DNA of 64,000 nt, taken from contig NZ_WEGH01000003.1 in NCBI RefSeq assembly GCF_009604375.1, positions 1,178,001 through 1,242,000 of the forward strand, in the 5' to 3' direction. Positions 24,859 through 33,200 of the stretch are shown here, piece after piece; position 1 is the first letter of the stretch; the number at the start of each line of letters is the position of its first letter. Position numbers and translations under genes: made by a program. The notes under the pieces are model-generated. The model was not told where the DNA came from, made no database searches, and worked only from the letters and a program-made list of their open reading frames with translations. Source of the stretch: Actinomadura macrotermitis. GTDB lineage: Bacteria; Actinomycetota; Actinomycetes; Streptosporangiales; Streptosporangiaceae.

Positions 24859-25065
24859 ATGACCACCCCCGTCAAGGGCCCCGCCAGTTACTTCCCCTCG
24901 ATCGAGGCCAAGTACGGCCGTCCCGTCCAGGACTGGATCGACCTCATCGACGCCTCGCCCCTGACCAAGCACATGGAGCTCGTCGCCTGGCTCAAGTCCG
25001 AGCACGGCCTCGGGCACGGCCACGCCAACGCCCTGGTCGCCCACACCCTCGCCGGCCGGAAGTAG
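24859..25065 (+). CDS. DUF4287 domain protein
   Basis: 68 residues: GPASYFPSIEAKYGRPVQDWIDLI, then THMEL-type turn (LTKHMELVAWLKSEHGLGHGHANALVAHTLAGRK). This is the full DUF4287 domain, common as a single-domain protein in actinobacteria, of unknown function. The ATG at 24859 is at the family's usual start; the frame extends 17 codons upstream but without support. GGAG lies about 10 nt before the start. Confidence 0.85.
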   Translation: MTTPVKGPASYFPSIEAKYGRPVQDWIDLIDASPLTKHMELVAWLKSEHGLGHGHANALVAHTLAGRK

Positions 25066-25095
25066 GCCGCCGGCCGGGAGGGCGGATGTATCGCG

Positions 25096-25119
25096 GGCGT
25101 ATCGAAAAACGCATACGCC
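25096..25119. promoter_or_regulatory. Inverted repeat upstream of the EEP gene
   Basis: GGCGTAT and ATACGCC separated by 10 bp, in an AT-richer pocket 50 bp before the next gene. Possibly an operator; weak. Confidence 0.35.
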
Positions 25120-25168
25120 ACCGCAACGGTCATCCGGCTTCGATGGAGGCATGCCCGAGGATGCAGCA

Positions 25169-26212
25169 GTGACCGACAGCGAGCCAGGATCGACGATGAC
25201 GCAGGTGGAGACGGTCGAGGCCGCCCAGGGCGACGCCGGTGCCCGGCGAGCGGGCTTCCGGGTCTGGAAGCGCGGCCCGGTGCTCGCGGCGTCGGCGTTG
25301 CTGCTGGGCCTGTCCATGCTGCTGCACGCGTGGATCCCGAACCGGATCGGGAACCTCGGCAGCCTCGTGGAGACCCTCCTGCCGTGGTCCGGCCTGTTCG
25401 TGCCGGTGCTGCTGGCCGGGGCGCTGTGGCGCCGCTCGGCCGCCGCGGTGGTCGCGCTGCTGCTGCCGGTCACGGTGTGGCTGTGCCTGTTCGGCGGGCG
25501 GCTCGGCGACAGGTCCCACCCCGGCGGCGATCTCACCCTGGTCAGCCACAACGTCGGTGCCGACAACCGCGACCCGGCCGGCACCGCCCGTGGCCTGGCC
25601 GCCTCCGGCGCGGACGTGCTGGCCCTGCAGGAGATGACCGAGCAGGCCCGGGGCGCGTATGAGAAGGAGCTGGCGAAGGCGTATCCGTACCACACGGTGC
25701 AAGGCACGGTCGGGCTGTGGAGCAGGCTGCCGCTGTCGGACATCCGGCCGGTCGACACCAAGATCGACGCCGGGCCGCTGGCGGCCACCAAGCCGGACCG
25801 CGCCAAGATGGCCTACAACCGGGCGCTGCGCGCCACGGTGGCCACGCCGCACGGGCCGCTGGCGGTGTACGTGGCCCATCTGGGGTCCGTGCGGGTGAAC
25901 CCCCGGGAGGGCTTTTCGACGGGCCACCGCGACCGGGGCGCGCGGGCGCTCGGCGAGGCCGTCGCCGCCGAGCGGAACGAGCGGGTGGTGCTGCTCGGCG
26001 ACCTGAACGGCACCATGGACGACCGCGCGTTCGCCGGCCTCACCGCGCAGCTGCGCTCGGCCCAGGACGGCTTCGGCTTCACCTGGCCGGCGTCCTTCCC
26101 GATGGTGCGGATCGACCAGATCCTGGTCCGCGGCGTGAAGCCGGAGAGCGCGCGGGTGCTGCCGGCCACCGGCAGCGATCACCGGCCGGTGGTGGCCCGG
26201 ATCGGCTGGTGA
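25169..26212 (+). CDS. Membrane-anchored endonuclease/exonuclease/phosphatase (EEP) family protein
   Basis: 347 residues. Three membrane helices (about 40-57, 75-92, 96-114) precede an extracellular EEP domain. Its motifs are LTLVSHNVGADNRDP, LALQEMTEQ (metal-binding Glu), LLGDLNGTMDD and the final GSDHRPVVA (catalytic Asp-His). This class cleaves phosphodiesters in DNA, phospholipids or phosphoinositides outside the membrane. GTG 25169 is chosen because GAGG lies 8 nt upstream; ATG 25151 has a GGAGG only one base away. Confidence 0.88.
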   Translation: MTDSEPGSTMTQVETVEAAQGDAGARRAGFRVWKRGPVLAASALLLGLSMLLHAWIPNRIGNLGSLVETLLPWSGLFVPVLLAGALWRRSAAAVVALLLPVTVWLCLFGGRLGDRSHPGGDLTLVSHNVGADNRDPAGTARGLAASGADVLALQEMTEQARGAYEKELAKAYPYHTVQGTVGLWSRLPLSDIRPVDTKIDAGPLAATKPDRAKMAYNRALRATVATPHGPLAVYVAHLGSVRVNPREGFSTGHRDRGARALGEAVAAERNERVVLLGDLNGTMDDRAFAGLTAQLRSAQDGFGFTWPASFPMVRIDQILVRGVKPESARVLPATGSDHRPVVARIGW

Positions 26213-26218
26213 GCACGC

Positions 26219-27286
26219 TCAGTAGCGGTCCAGGCGGTGGGCGTACGGGGCCGGCAGGGTGGGTGTGCCGCCGCCGGGGAACCAGGCCGTGCAGATGTCC
26301 TGGTAGGGGGCGGGGATCGATGTGTCGTACGCGTCCTTGAGCGACCAGTGACCGAGGAGCAGCCGGATGAGCGTCCGGTCGTCGGGGATCAGGGTGCCGC
26401 GTCGTAGGGCGGCGAAGGCCTCGTCGTGGCTCTGGCCGGCGCGGCGGCGCAGTTCCGGCTCCAGCCGGTCCAGCAGGGGCGCCCGGTTCAAGATGGCGGC
26501 CATCATTCCGCCGCTCGGCGGGGTGCTCTGCCGGTACGTGCAGCCCATGCGGCGTGCCACGCGGCCGATGAGGCCGTCGGCCGGTTCCCTGATGGTGAAC
26601 TCGGCGAGGCGGCGCTGCCAGCACAAGCGGGCGAGGGCCACCAGGAGGTGCCGGGCCGCGGCGGCGTCCTCGGCCACCGCCTCGTCCACCGTCACCGTTC
26701 CCAGCGGGTCGCCGAAGGCCCGGCCTTCGAGCACCGCGTAGCCGCCGGTCGGCAGGACGAGGGTGCGCGACCCGGGCTTCCAGGTGCTTTGGGGGACGAG
26801 GCGGTTCCAGCCGGGCGCGCGCTCATGGGTCCAGGGCCGTTGCGCGTGCGCGGTGTTGTACAGCCGGATCATCGCCGGGAGGTCCGCCACAGTGCCGGCG
26901 GGGACGTCCCCCTCCAGATCGGCCCCCGTCACGGACTCGACGTTGCGCACGGGCACCGTCAGGCCGCCCTCGGCGACCGCCCCGGCGAAGCCGAACCTCT
27001 CGTACACCCCCTCGATCCCGTCGGACACGAAGGCGACGTCCACGCGTTGGGCCATGCCGGTCAGCGCCCGGCGGAGGAGGTCGCTCATGTGGCCCTGGCG
27101 CCGGAACCGCGGCTCGGTCTCCACCCCGCCGATGCCTTCCACGGGGACGGCCACCGCGCCGAACCGCATCCGGAAGGACACCGCCTCCAGTTCGGCGACC
27201 GGCTCGCCGTCCTGCGTGCGCAGCCGGCAGTACCGCGTCCGCAGGCTGCGCACGTCCTGGTCCGCGACCTCGGTGTAACCCGGCAC
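26219..27286 (-). CDS. GNAT family acetyltransferase, Eis-like
   Basis: 355 residues. The N-terminal GNAT core includes GGVETEPRFRRQGHMSDLLRRAL, the acetyl-CoA loop (RRQGH) of the Eis-type enzymes; a second GNAT-like domain and a SCP2-like C-terminal region (about 290-355) follow. Such proteins acetylate amines, including aminoglycosides or protein lysines. The terminal carboxylate is at Tyr355, as in Eis enzymes that use it as general acid. GTG 27286 lies 6 nt after TAGGCT with no Shine-Dalgarno site, so it is likely leaderless; a longer frame only shadows the next gene. Confidence 0.82.
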   Translation of the reverse strand: MPGYTEVADQDVRSLRTRYCRLRTQDGEPVAELEAVSFRMRFGAVAVPVEGIGGVETEPRFRRQGHMSDLLRRALTGMAQRVDVAFVSDGIEGVYERFGFAGAVAEGGLTVPVRNVESVTGADLEGDVPAGTVADLPAMIRLYNTAHAQRPWTHERAPGWNRLVPQSTWKPGSRTLVLPTGGYAVLEGRAFGDPLGTVTVDEAVAEDAAAARHLLVALARLCWQRRLAEFTIREPADGLIGRVARRMGCTYRQSTPPSGGMMAAILNRAPLLDRLEPELRRRAGQSHDEAFAALRRGTLIPDDRTLIRLLLGHWSLKDAYDTSIPAPYQDICTAWFPGGGTPTLPAPYAHRLDRY

Positions 27287-27302
27287 GGTCCGCAGCCTAG
27301 AA

Positions 27303-27335
27303 CGGGGCGGGGGCGAGCCGCTCGCCCCCGCCCCG
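27303..27335 (-). terminator. Strong GC hairpin after the propeller paralogue
   Basis: Perfect 15-bp stem (CGGGGCGGGGGCGAG and complement) with a 3-nt loop, immediately downstream of the gene at 27340-28407 on the minus strand. No T-run. Confidence 0.65.
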
Positions 27336-27339
27336 GGTC

Positions 27340-28407
27340 TCAGCCGTTCCGGGCGACGACCGGGACGTTCTTGGTCTTGCCGACGGCCCAGAGCACCGGG
27401 CTGCCCGGGACCGACGCCACGTCCGTCAGGTAGCCGTCGGACGGCACCGGCACCGTGACCTGCGTCCAGGAGTCGCCGTCCAGCCGGTACAGGCCGCCCC
27501 AGCGGTTGGGGATGAACTTCCACACCGCGCCGTCCGAGCTGTGCAGCAGCTTGCCGTAGCCGCCCTCGGCCTTCAGGTCCTGCCAGGTCCTGCCGTCCCA
27601 GTGGCGGAACATCGGGTTCTGGCCGGAGGCGTCGGTGTACTTGCTGCCCGCGATGTAGACGTCGTCGGCCGCGATGGCCAGCACCTGCTCGACGATGACG
27701 CCCTTCTCGACCTCCTCGACCTTGGCCCAGGCGCTGCCGGTCCAGCGCCGCAGGCCCCAGGTGGTGCCGGCCCAGGCGGAGCGGTCGGGCGCGACGGAGA
27801 TCTCGTGGACGCCGATGCAGCACCGGTCCGGCGGCGCCCCGGCGTCGTGCTGGGTCCACTTGCCGTCCTGGTAGCGGTAGGTCTGCTGCCAGCAGCCGAC
27901 CCAGAGGCCGTCGCCGGCCGGGTCGGCGACGGGGGTGGTCGGCAGGCACGTCTCGGGCATCGTGACCTTCTTCCAGGCCGTGCCGTCGAAGTGCGCCAGG
28001 TAGGCGGCGGAGTCGTTGCTGCTGTTCGGGCGCAGCCGGCCGACGGCCCAGACGTTGGACGGCGAGCCGGCGGCGATGTCGCTGACGACGCCGTCGCCGC
28101 CGAAGTCCGGCAGGTCGTAGTTCTTCCACGAACGGCCGTCCCAGCGCGACACCGCGGCCTTCGGCGGCAGGACGTGGACGGTGCCCGCGCCGAAGCCCGG
28201 GATCGACCAGTCGATGCCCTGGTAGCCCTGGTAGCCGGAGGCCCACACGTCGGCGGGACCACTGGCCGACACCGCCTCCAGGCCGCTGCGCGGCCAGAAG
28301 AACGGGGCGGGCGCGGAGGTGAAGCCGGTGGTCGCGGCCTCGGCCGGGGCGGCGACGGCGGCGGTGAGAAGCAGGGCGGACGCGAACACGGGGGTGGCGA
28401 GTCTCAT
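27340..28407 (-). CDS. Secreted seven-unit beta-propeller-like protein (paralogue 2)
   Basis: 355 residues with a signal peptide (1-24, ending AEAA). The mature start GFTSAPAPFFWPRSGLEAVSAS parallels FRVVPLPFLWPRAYVGSTAA of the gene at 11050. Seven repeated cores are visible: VWASGY, VWAVGR, LWVGCW, AWAGTT, VYIAGS, VWKFIP, LWAVGK, giving a predicted seven-bladed propeller. It has several cysteines (ETCLP, GCWQQ, RCCIG) that the first paralogue mostly lacks. It shares the palindromic operator with that gene and has its own terminator. Function unknown. Confidence 0.7.
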   Translation of the reverse strand: MRLATPVFASALLLTAAVAAPAEAATTGFTSAPAPFFWPRSGLEAVSASGPADVWASGYQGYQGIDWSIPGFGAGTVHVLPPKAAVSRWDGRSWKNYDLPDFGGDGVVSDIAAGSPSNVWAVGRLRPNSSNDSAAYLAHFDGTAWKKVTMPETCLPTTPVADPAGDGLWVGCWQQTYRYQDGKWTQHDAGAPPDRCCIGVHEISVAPDRSAWAGTTWGLRRWTGSAWAKVEEVEKGVIVEQVLAIAADDVYIAGSKYTDASGQNPMFRHWDGRTWQDLKAEGGYGKLLHSSDGAVWKFIPNRWGGLYRLDGDSWTQVTVPVPSDGYLTDVASVPGSPVLWAVGKTKNVPVVARNG

Positions 28408-28444
28408 CGGTGCCCTTCCTGAAGGGGGGACCCCGATTCAACAA

Positions 28445-28467
28445 TGCCAGTGATCACTGGCGCAATA
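28445..28467 (-). promoter_or_regulatory. Second copy of the GCCAGTG palindrome, at the propeller paralogue 2 promoter
   Basis: GCCAGTG-AT-CACTGGC (28446-28461), with TTGCGC at its upstream edge on the minus strand as a possible -35 and TTGAAT 18 nt further as -10. It matches the copy at 11014-11029 in all 14 arm positions. Confidence 0.7.
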
Positions 28468-28478
28468 GGGCCGGGACG

Positions 28479-29447
28479 TCAAAGACCGGCCAGTGCGGCG
28501 CCGATCGCGGCGGCCACCTCGGGCCGGGCGGTGCGGGCCAGCTCCTGCCAGCCGCGCAGGGCACGGCGGTCGGCGGCCGCCCGGACGGAGTCGGCGGCGG
28601 CCGCGGCGTCGGCGGCCCCGAGATCGGCCGGGTCCATCAGGTCGCCGGCCTCCCACTCCAGGCCGGGGGAGAATCCGGGCAGGCCGGTCCGGGAGTTCGC
28701 GGGACCGGCGGCGCGGGGGGCGAGCGGGACGAGCAGCCGCCGTGCCGCGCCCGCCCGGTCCCGGTACCGGATCCAGACGACGCGCAGGCGGTCGACCGTG
28801 CCGCCGACCTCCAGGACGGGGGCCCGGCCCGCCGGGTCGTGCAGGACGAACAGCACGCCGTTCGGGGCCGCCACCGCGTAGCCCCCCGTGGCGGCGGCGA
28901 CCACGTTCGTCTCGACGGCCGGCATGGGGAAGGCGCCGGGCCGGGAGTGCGCCAGCAGGTCGAAGGTCCAGCGCCCGGCGGGCAAGCCGGTGAAGACGGC
29001 GACGCCCTGCCGGGTGAGCTCGCCGAGGTAGCGGACGGGCAGGCGTGCCGCCCGGGCGCCGGTCGCGCGGGCGGTCAGCCACAGGCCGGCCAGTTCGCCG
29101 AGGACGGGATCGGCGGCGTCCGCCCGCAGGGTGACGGTGAACCTGGCACCGGCGGGCCGGGCGGAGGCGGTCAGCGCGATGGCGCCGGTCTCGATCCGGG
29201 CGTCGGGCCCGTCCGGCGACAGGCCCCGGGTGCGCAGCCCGCTCAGCGCGTCCCGCATGGCCGCGCGGGCGTCCTCCCGTGCCGCGTCGGCGTGCCGGTC
29301 CGCCAGGGCCACCGCGCGGTCCGCCGCGGCCACCGCGCTCGCGGTGTGCTCGTCGAGCCACTGGGCGTCCGCCTCGGGATAGGCGGCGGCGAGGAGTTCG
29401 CGGCAGAGCCGCTCGAAGCCGCCGGGCACCGGTTCGTGGGCGTTCAT
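28479..29447 (-). CDS. Hypothetical protein, third gene of the operon facing the Lon-WD40 gene
   Basis: 322 residues, not recognised. An Ala-rich helical N-terminal part (about 20-95) is followed by a beta-rich middle with two Ig-like or sandwich-type stretches (GARFTVTLRADAADPVLGELAGLWLTAR; GVAVFTGLPAGRWTFDLLAHS), then VLFVLHDPAGRAPVLEVGGTV and a helical end (ADRRALRGWQELARTARPEVAAAIGAALAGL). No signal peptide. Its ATG overlaps the stop of the preceding gene by 4 bp. Because it belongs to the operon divergent from the Lon-WD40 gene, it is a candidate partner or substrate. Confidence 0.7.
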   Translation of the reverse strand: MNAHEPVPGGFERLCRELLAAAYPEADAQWLDEHTASAVAAADRAVALADRHADAAREDARAAMRDALSGLRTRGLSPDGPDARIETGAIALTASARPAGARFTVTLRADAADPVLGELAGLWLTARATGARAARLPVRYLGELTRQGVAVFTGLPAGRWTFDLLAHSRPGAFPMPAVETNVVAAATGGYAVAAPNGVLFVLHDPAGRAPVLEVGGTVDRLRVVWIRYRDRAGAARRLLVPLAPRAAGPANSRTGLPGFSPGLEWEAGDLMDPADLGAADAAAAADSVRAAADRRALRGWQELARTARPEVAAAIGAALAGL

Positions 29448-29734
29448 GGCACTCTCCGTCCGGCTCGGCAGTGGGGGCAGCGGGCCAGCAGCGGGGTGAG
29501 GTGCAGTATCGCGCCCGACGCCGCCACCGCCTGCTGCATGGCCCGCCTCGACGTCGCCCGCGATTCGACCTCGCGGCAGTCGAGCACCCATCGCACGACG
29601 CGTTCCCAATGGTCCTGCGCCCGGTGCCAGTCCTGGTCGTGCAATTTCACATAGGACTCGACGAAGCCGTCCGGGACGGTGAACCCGCAGCGCGCGTAGA
29701 GAAGATCCGACAGCAGGGGAATGAGCTCAGCCAT
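29444..29734 (-). CDS. Small protein with terminal CxxC, second gene of the operon
   Basis: 96 residues, mainly helical (LIPLLSDLLYARCGFTVPDGFVESYVKL; WERVVRWVLDCREVESR) and ending LARCPHCRAGRRVP, a CxxC that could bind metal or form a redox pair. Starts at ATG 29734, overlapping the upstream gene by 8 bp and the downstream ATG by 4 bp. The longer frame to 29920 is only a shadow. Family unknown. Confidence 0.65.
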   Translation of the reverse strand: MAELIPLLSDLLYARCGFTVPDGFVESYVKLHDQDWHRAQDHWERVVRWVLDCREVESRATSRRAMQQAVAASGAILHLTPLLARCPHCRAGRRVP

Positions 29735-30131
29735 CGTCGTCTTCGGGGAAGAGTTCGTCCAATGGCCTGGTGCGCCGGGACGTGATCGCGTTGCTGACCG
29801 CGTAGCCGGCCACCGCGCCGACGATTCCGGGGACCAGCAGCCATCCGGCGACCGACAGGAACCAGGCCGGGACCGGGGCGGAGGTGTCGGCGGGCGAGGT
29901 GATGCCGATGCTGACGTCATAGGCGCGCCGCCAGCCGATCAGGAAGCCGTTGCCGGTGAAGAGCGCGGCATAGCCGAGCAGCACCGGGATCCCGCGGGTG
30001 GACAGCCAGTGGCGCAGGCCGTTGTGCCTTCCCACCGAGCGCAGCCGGCGCCGGACGGCGTGCCGCAGTGGCTCCCTGGGCGGCGGAACGAGATCGGTTC
30101 CACCCTGGTGCTCGCCGGTCGGCGTTGGCAT
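29727..30131 (-). CDS. Two-helix membrane protein, first gene of the operon
   Basis: 134 residues. A basic N-terminal region (HAVRRRLRSVGRHNGLRHWLS) precedes two membrane helices (GIPVLLGYAALFTGNGFLIGW, about 47-67, and FLSVAGWLLVPGIVGAVAGYAV, about 92-113), and an acidic cytoplasmic tail DELFPEDDDG. The start is ATG 30131 (GTG 30137 also in frame). With the next two genes it forms a tight operon that begins 123 bp from the divergent Lon-WD40 gene. Confidence 0.65.
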   Translation of the reverse strand: MPTPTGEHQGGTDLVPPPREPLRHAVRRRLRSVGRHNGLRHWLSTRGIPVLLGYAALFTGNGFLIGWRRAYDVSIGITSPADTSAPVPAWFLSVAGWLLVPGIVGAVAGYAVSNAITSRRTRPLDELFPEDDDG

Positions 30132-30254
30132 GGCCACAGGTTATCGCCTGCCCGCCGAATCGGTGGGCGCATTCACGGGACAATGCCCGGCCGGCCTCCT
30201 TACCGTTGTCTCACCCTTATCGTTTTCGGACCCGGGAACAGGTGATCACCGAAT

Positions 30255-33200
30255 ATGGCGCCAGCAGGGCGGTGGGCGTTCTGGTCCGGCGGTAAGAACG
30301 TTTCCGGTCTCGATTCCCTTCATGAGCTCGAACGGCGCGACAGGAATGGCTCGGTCGACGCGGAGAACAGGCCGCGCGAGCACGAGGTGTGGATCGAGCT
30401 CACCGGCGGCCTGTGGTGGGACGCGTGCCGCGACGCCGCCCGTGCCCGCCGCGACCTGCTCGGGGAATGGACGGGCGACCCGGCCGCCTGCTGGGCCCTG
30501 CAGCGGCTGGGCGAGGACGATCCCGCTCCCCCCGGCCACGGCGCGGGCGCCGCCGACCGGGCCCTGCACCTCGCCCGCCTCGCGGCCTTCGTGACCGGCG
30601 ACGGCCCGGAGGACGGGCTGCTCACCGCCATGGTGCGCTCCTGGTCCCAGGCCGCCACCCTCCCGGCCGGCGGGGTGCCCGGCGGCCTCCCCCGCGCCCC
30701 CCGGTACCCCCGGGTCCAGCGGGTGGCGGACCTGCTCGCCCCCATGGAGGCCGGGGCGGCGGGGGCCATGGTGTTCTTGCAGGCGCTGTGGCTGGCCGAG
30801 GGCCGCCCGCCCGCGGCCCTGCAGCGGCGGGAGATCAAGGTCCTGCTCGCGCCGCAGTGGCCGGACGGGACGGGACTGGTCGGGCGCCTGGAGCTGGAGC
30901 TCATGCCGGACGGGCCGCCGGGTTTGTTCCCCGACCCCAGGACCATGGGCATGTTCACCGCCGACGAGGACTTCCAGGAGGCGCTGACCGCCGCGTGGAA
31001 GTACCAGACCCAGAACCGGCGGCGCGTCCCGTGCGTGGTCTGGCGGCTGGAGATCGCCGGATATTCCGGGCGGCGGGTCGTCGGGGCCTCCCTCGGCGCC
31101 GCGTTCGCGGTCCTGCTGCGCGAACTGCTCGGCCCGCCCCAGCCCGGGACCGTGGCGCTCTCCCGCCTGGCCGCGGCGGGCCGGCTCCTGACCGGCCTGC
31201 TGCGCCACCCCTACCCGGGCCACGCCGTCACCGGGGACGTCACCGAGCAGGGCGGGCTGGAGCGGGTCGGCGGCCTGCAGGCCAAGGTCGACCGCGCCGC
31301 GGCCGCGAAGCTGACGGTCGTCGCGCCGGAGGCCAACGAGGGCGAGGTGGCCGGCGAGAACATCATCTGGGTCGGGACGGCCGCGCAGGCGCGGCGCCGC
31401 CTCTACCGGTTCAACCGGCTGCGCAGCGCCGTCGTCGCGTTGGTCCTCATGGTCGCCTTCGCGGCGACCGCCACCGGCCAGTGGGCGGCGCAGGTCGAGC
31501 GGGAGCGCGCGCGGGACGACCAGGACCTGTCGCGGCGGCTCGCCGCGCAGTCGGTCGGCCGTTTCGGCGCGTCGCCCCGCGACTCCATCGCCCTGGCCCT
31601 GGCCGCGTGGACGGCCGCGCCCACGCCGGAGGCGCGGGGAGCCCTGCTCACCGCGCACGGCCGCCTGGTCAACGACCGGCTGCAGCGGACCGGCCCCGTC
31701 TCCTCGGTCGCGTTCAGCTCCGACGGGCGCCTCCTCGCCACCACCGGGGAGGACCGCTCGGTGCGGCTGTGGGACATGGCCGGCCGCACCCTGGCGGCCA
31801 CCCTCCCCGGCCGCAGGGTCGCGTTCAGCCCGGACGGCTCGATGATCGCCACCGGGGACGAGACCCGCACCGTCCGGCTCTGGAACGCCGCCGACGCCAA
31901 GCCCCTGGCCACGCTGACCGGGCACCCCGGGCCGATCACCTCCCTGGCCTTCAGCCCGGACTCCCGGCTTCTGGCCAGTGTCGGAGGCGACGTCCGGCTG
32001 TGGCGGACCGGCGACCGCCGCCTGGCGGCGGCCGTGCCGGTGAAACGGGCGACCGAGGCCGTCTTCGGCAAAAGCGGCCTTCTCGTCGTCGCGGGCGGCC
32101 GGGTCGAACTGTTCGGCACGCGCTCCCTGCCAGAGGTGCCGCGGCTCAGGACGCTGTACCACGCCACCGGCTCGCCGGGCATCCTCATCAGCCCCGACGG
32201 CCTGAACATGGCGATCACCGGGAACCCCCTGGTGGCGGAGACCACCTGGCTGCGCAGCGCCGAGGACGAGTCCACCGGGGTGCGGCTGGCCGGCGGGCCG
32301 GTCACCGCGTTCGCGCCCTCCGGCGACGTCGTCGCCCTCGCCAGGTCCGCGGCCACCGGCGGGCCGCCCATCACGCTCTGGTCCACCGCCGACGGCAACC
32401 CGCTCGCCACGCTCGGCGGATTCGGGGAAACGGTCGAGTCGATGGCGTTCAGCCCGGACGGCCGGACGCTGGCGATCGTCGACCTGCACGCCACCGTCAC
32501 CCTGATCGGCACCGGCCGCCCGCGGGCCGCGGCCGCCCTCGGCGCCGCGATCAACGCCGTCGCGTACGGGGCGGGCGGGCGGATCGCCGCGGCGGGCAGC
32601 GGCGACGGCACCGTCACCTGGTGGAACCCGGCCGACCGGGCGGCCGGCGCGGTCCGGGTCGCCGCCCACCGCCACGGCGTGCGGGCCATCGCGATCAGCC
32701 CGGACGGCACCACGATGGTCAGCGCGGGCAACGACCGGACCGCCAAGGTCTGGGGCTTCGCCGGCCGCCGCCTCAGGGCGACCCTCACCGCCCACGCCGA
32801 ACCCGTCGTCGCGGTGGCGTTCAGCCCCGACGGGCGCACCATCGTCACCGCCGACGCCTCCGACAACGCCGTGCTCTGGGACGCGCGCACCTTCCGCAGG
32901 CTCCGCGTGCTGCCCCACGCCTTCGGCAACTGGTCCTGGCCCCTGGTCCTGTCCGCGATCGCCTTCAGCCCCGACGGGCACTCCCTCATCGGCGCCGGCG
33001 CGGGCGGGGCCATCGACTTCGTCGACGCCGACGGCCACGGGGTGTACGGCCAGTTCAGCAACCCCGGCGGCTTCATCAAGCGGATCAGGGACATCGCGGT
33101 GAGCCCCGACGGGAGGACCATCATCAGCGCCGACGCCGACGGGGGGATCACCCGGTGGCCCGTCGGGTCCGTCTATGACGGCGGCAGCCGGACGGGCAGC

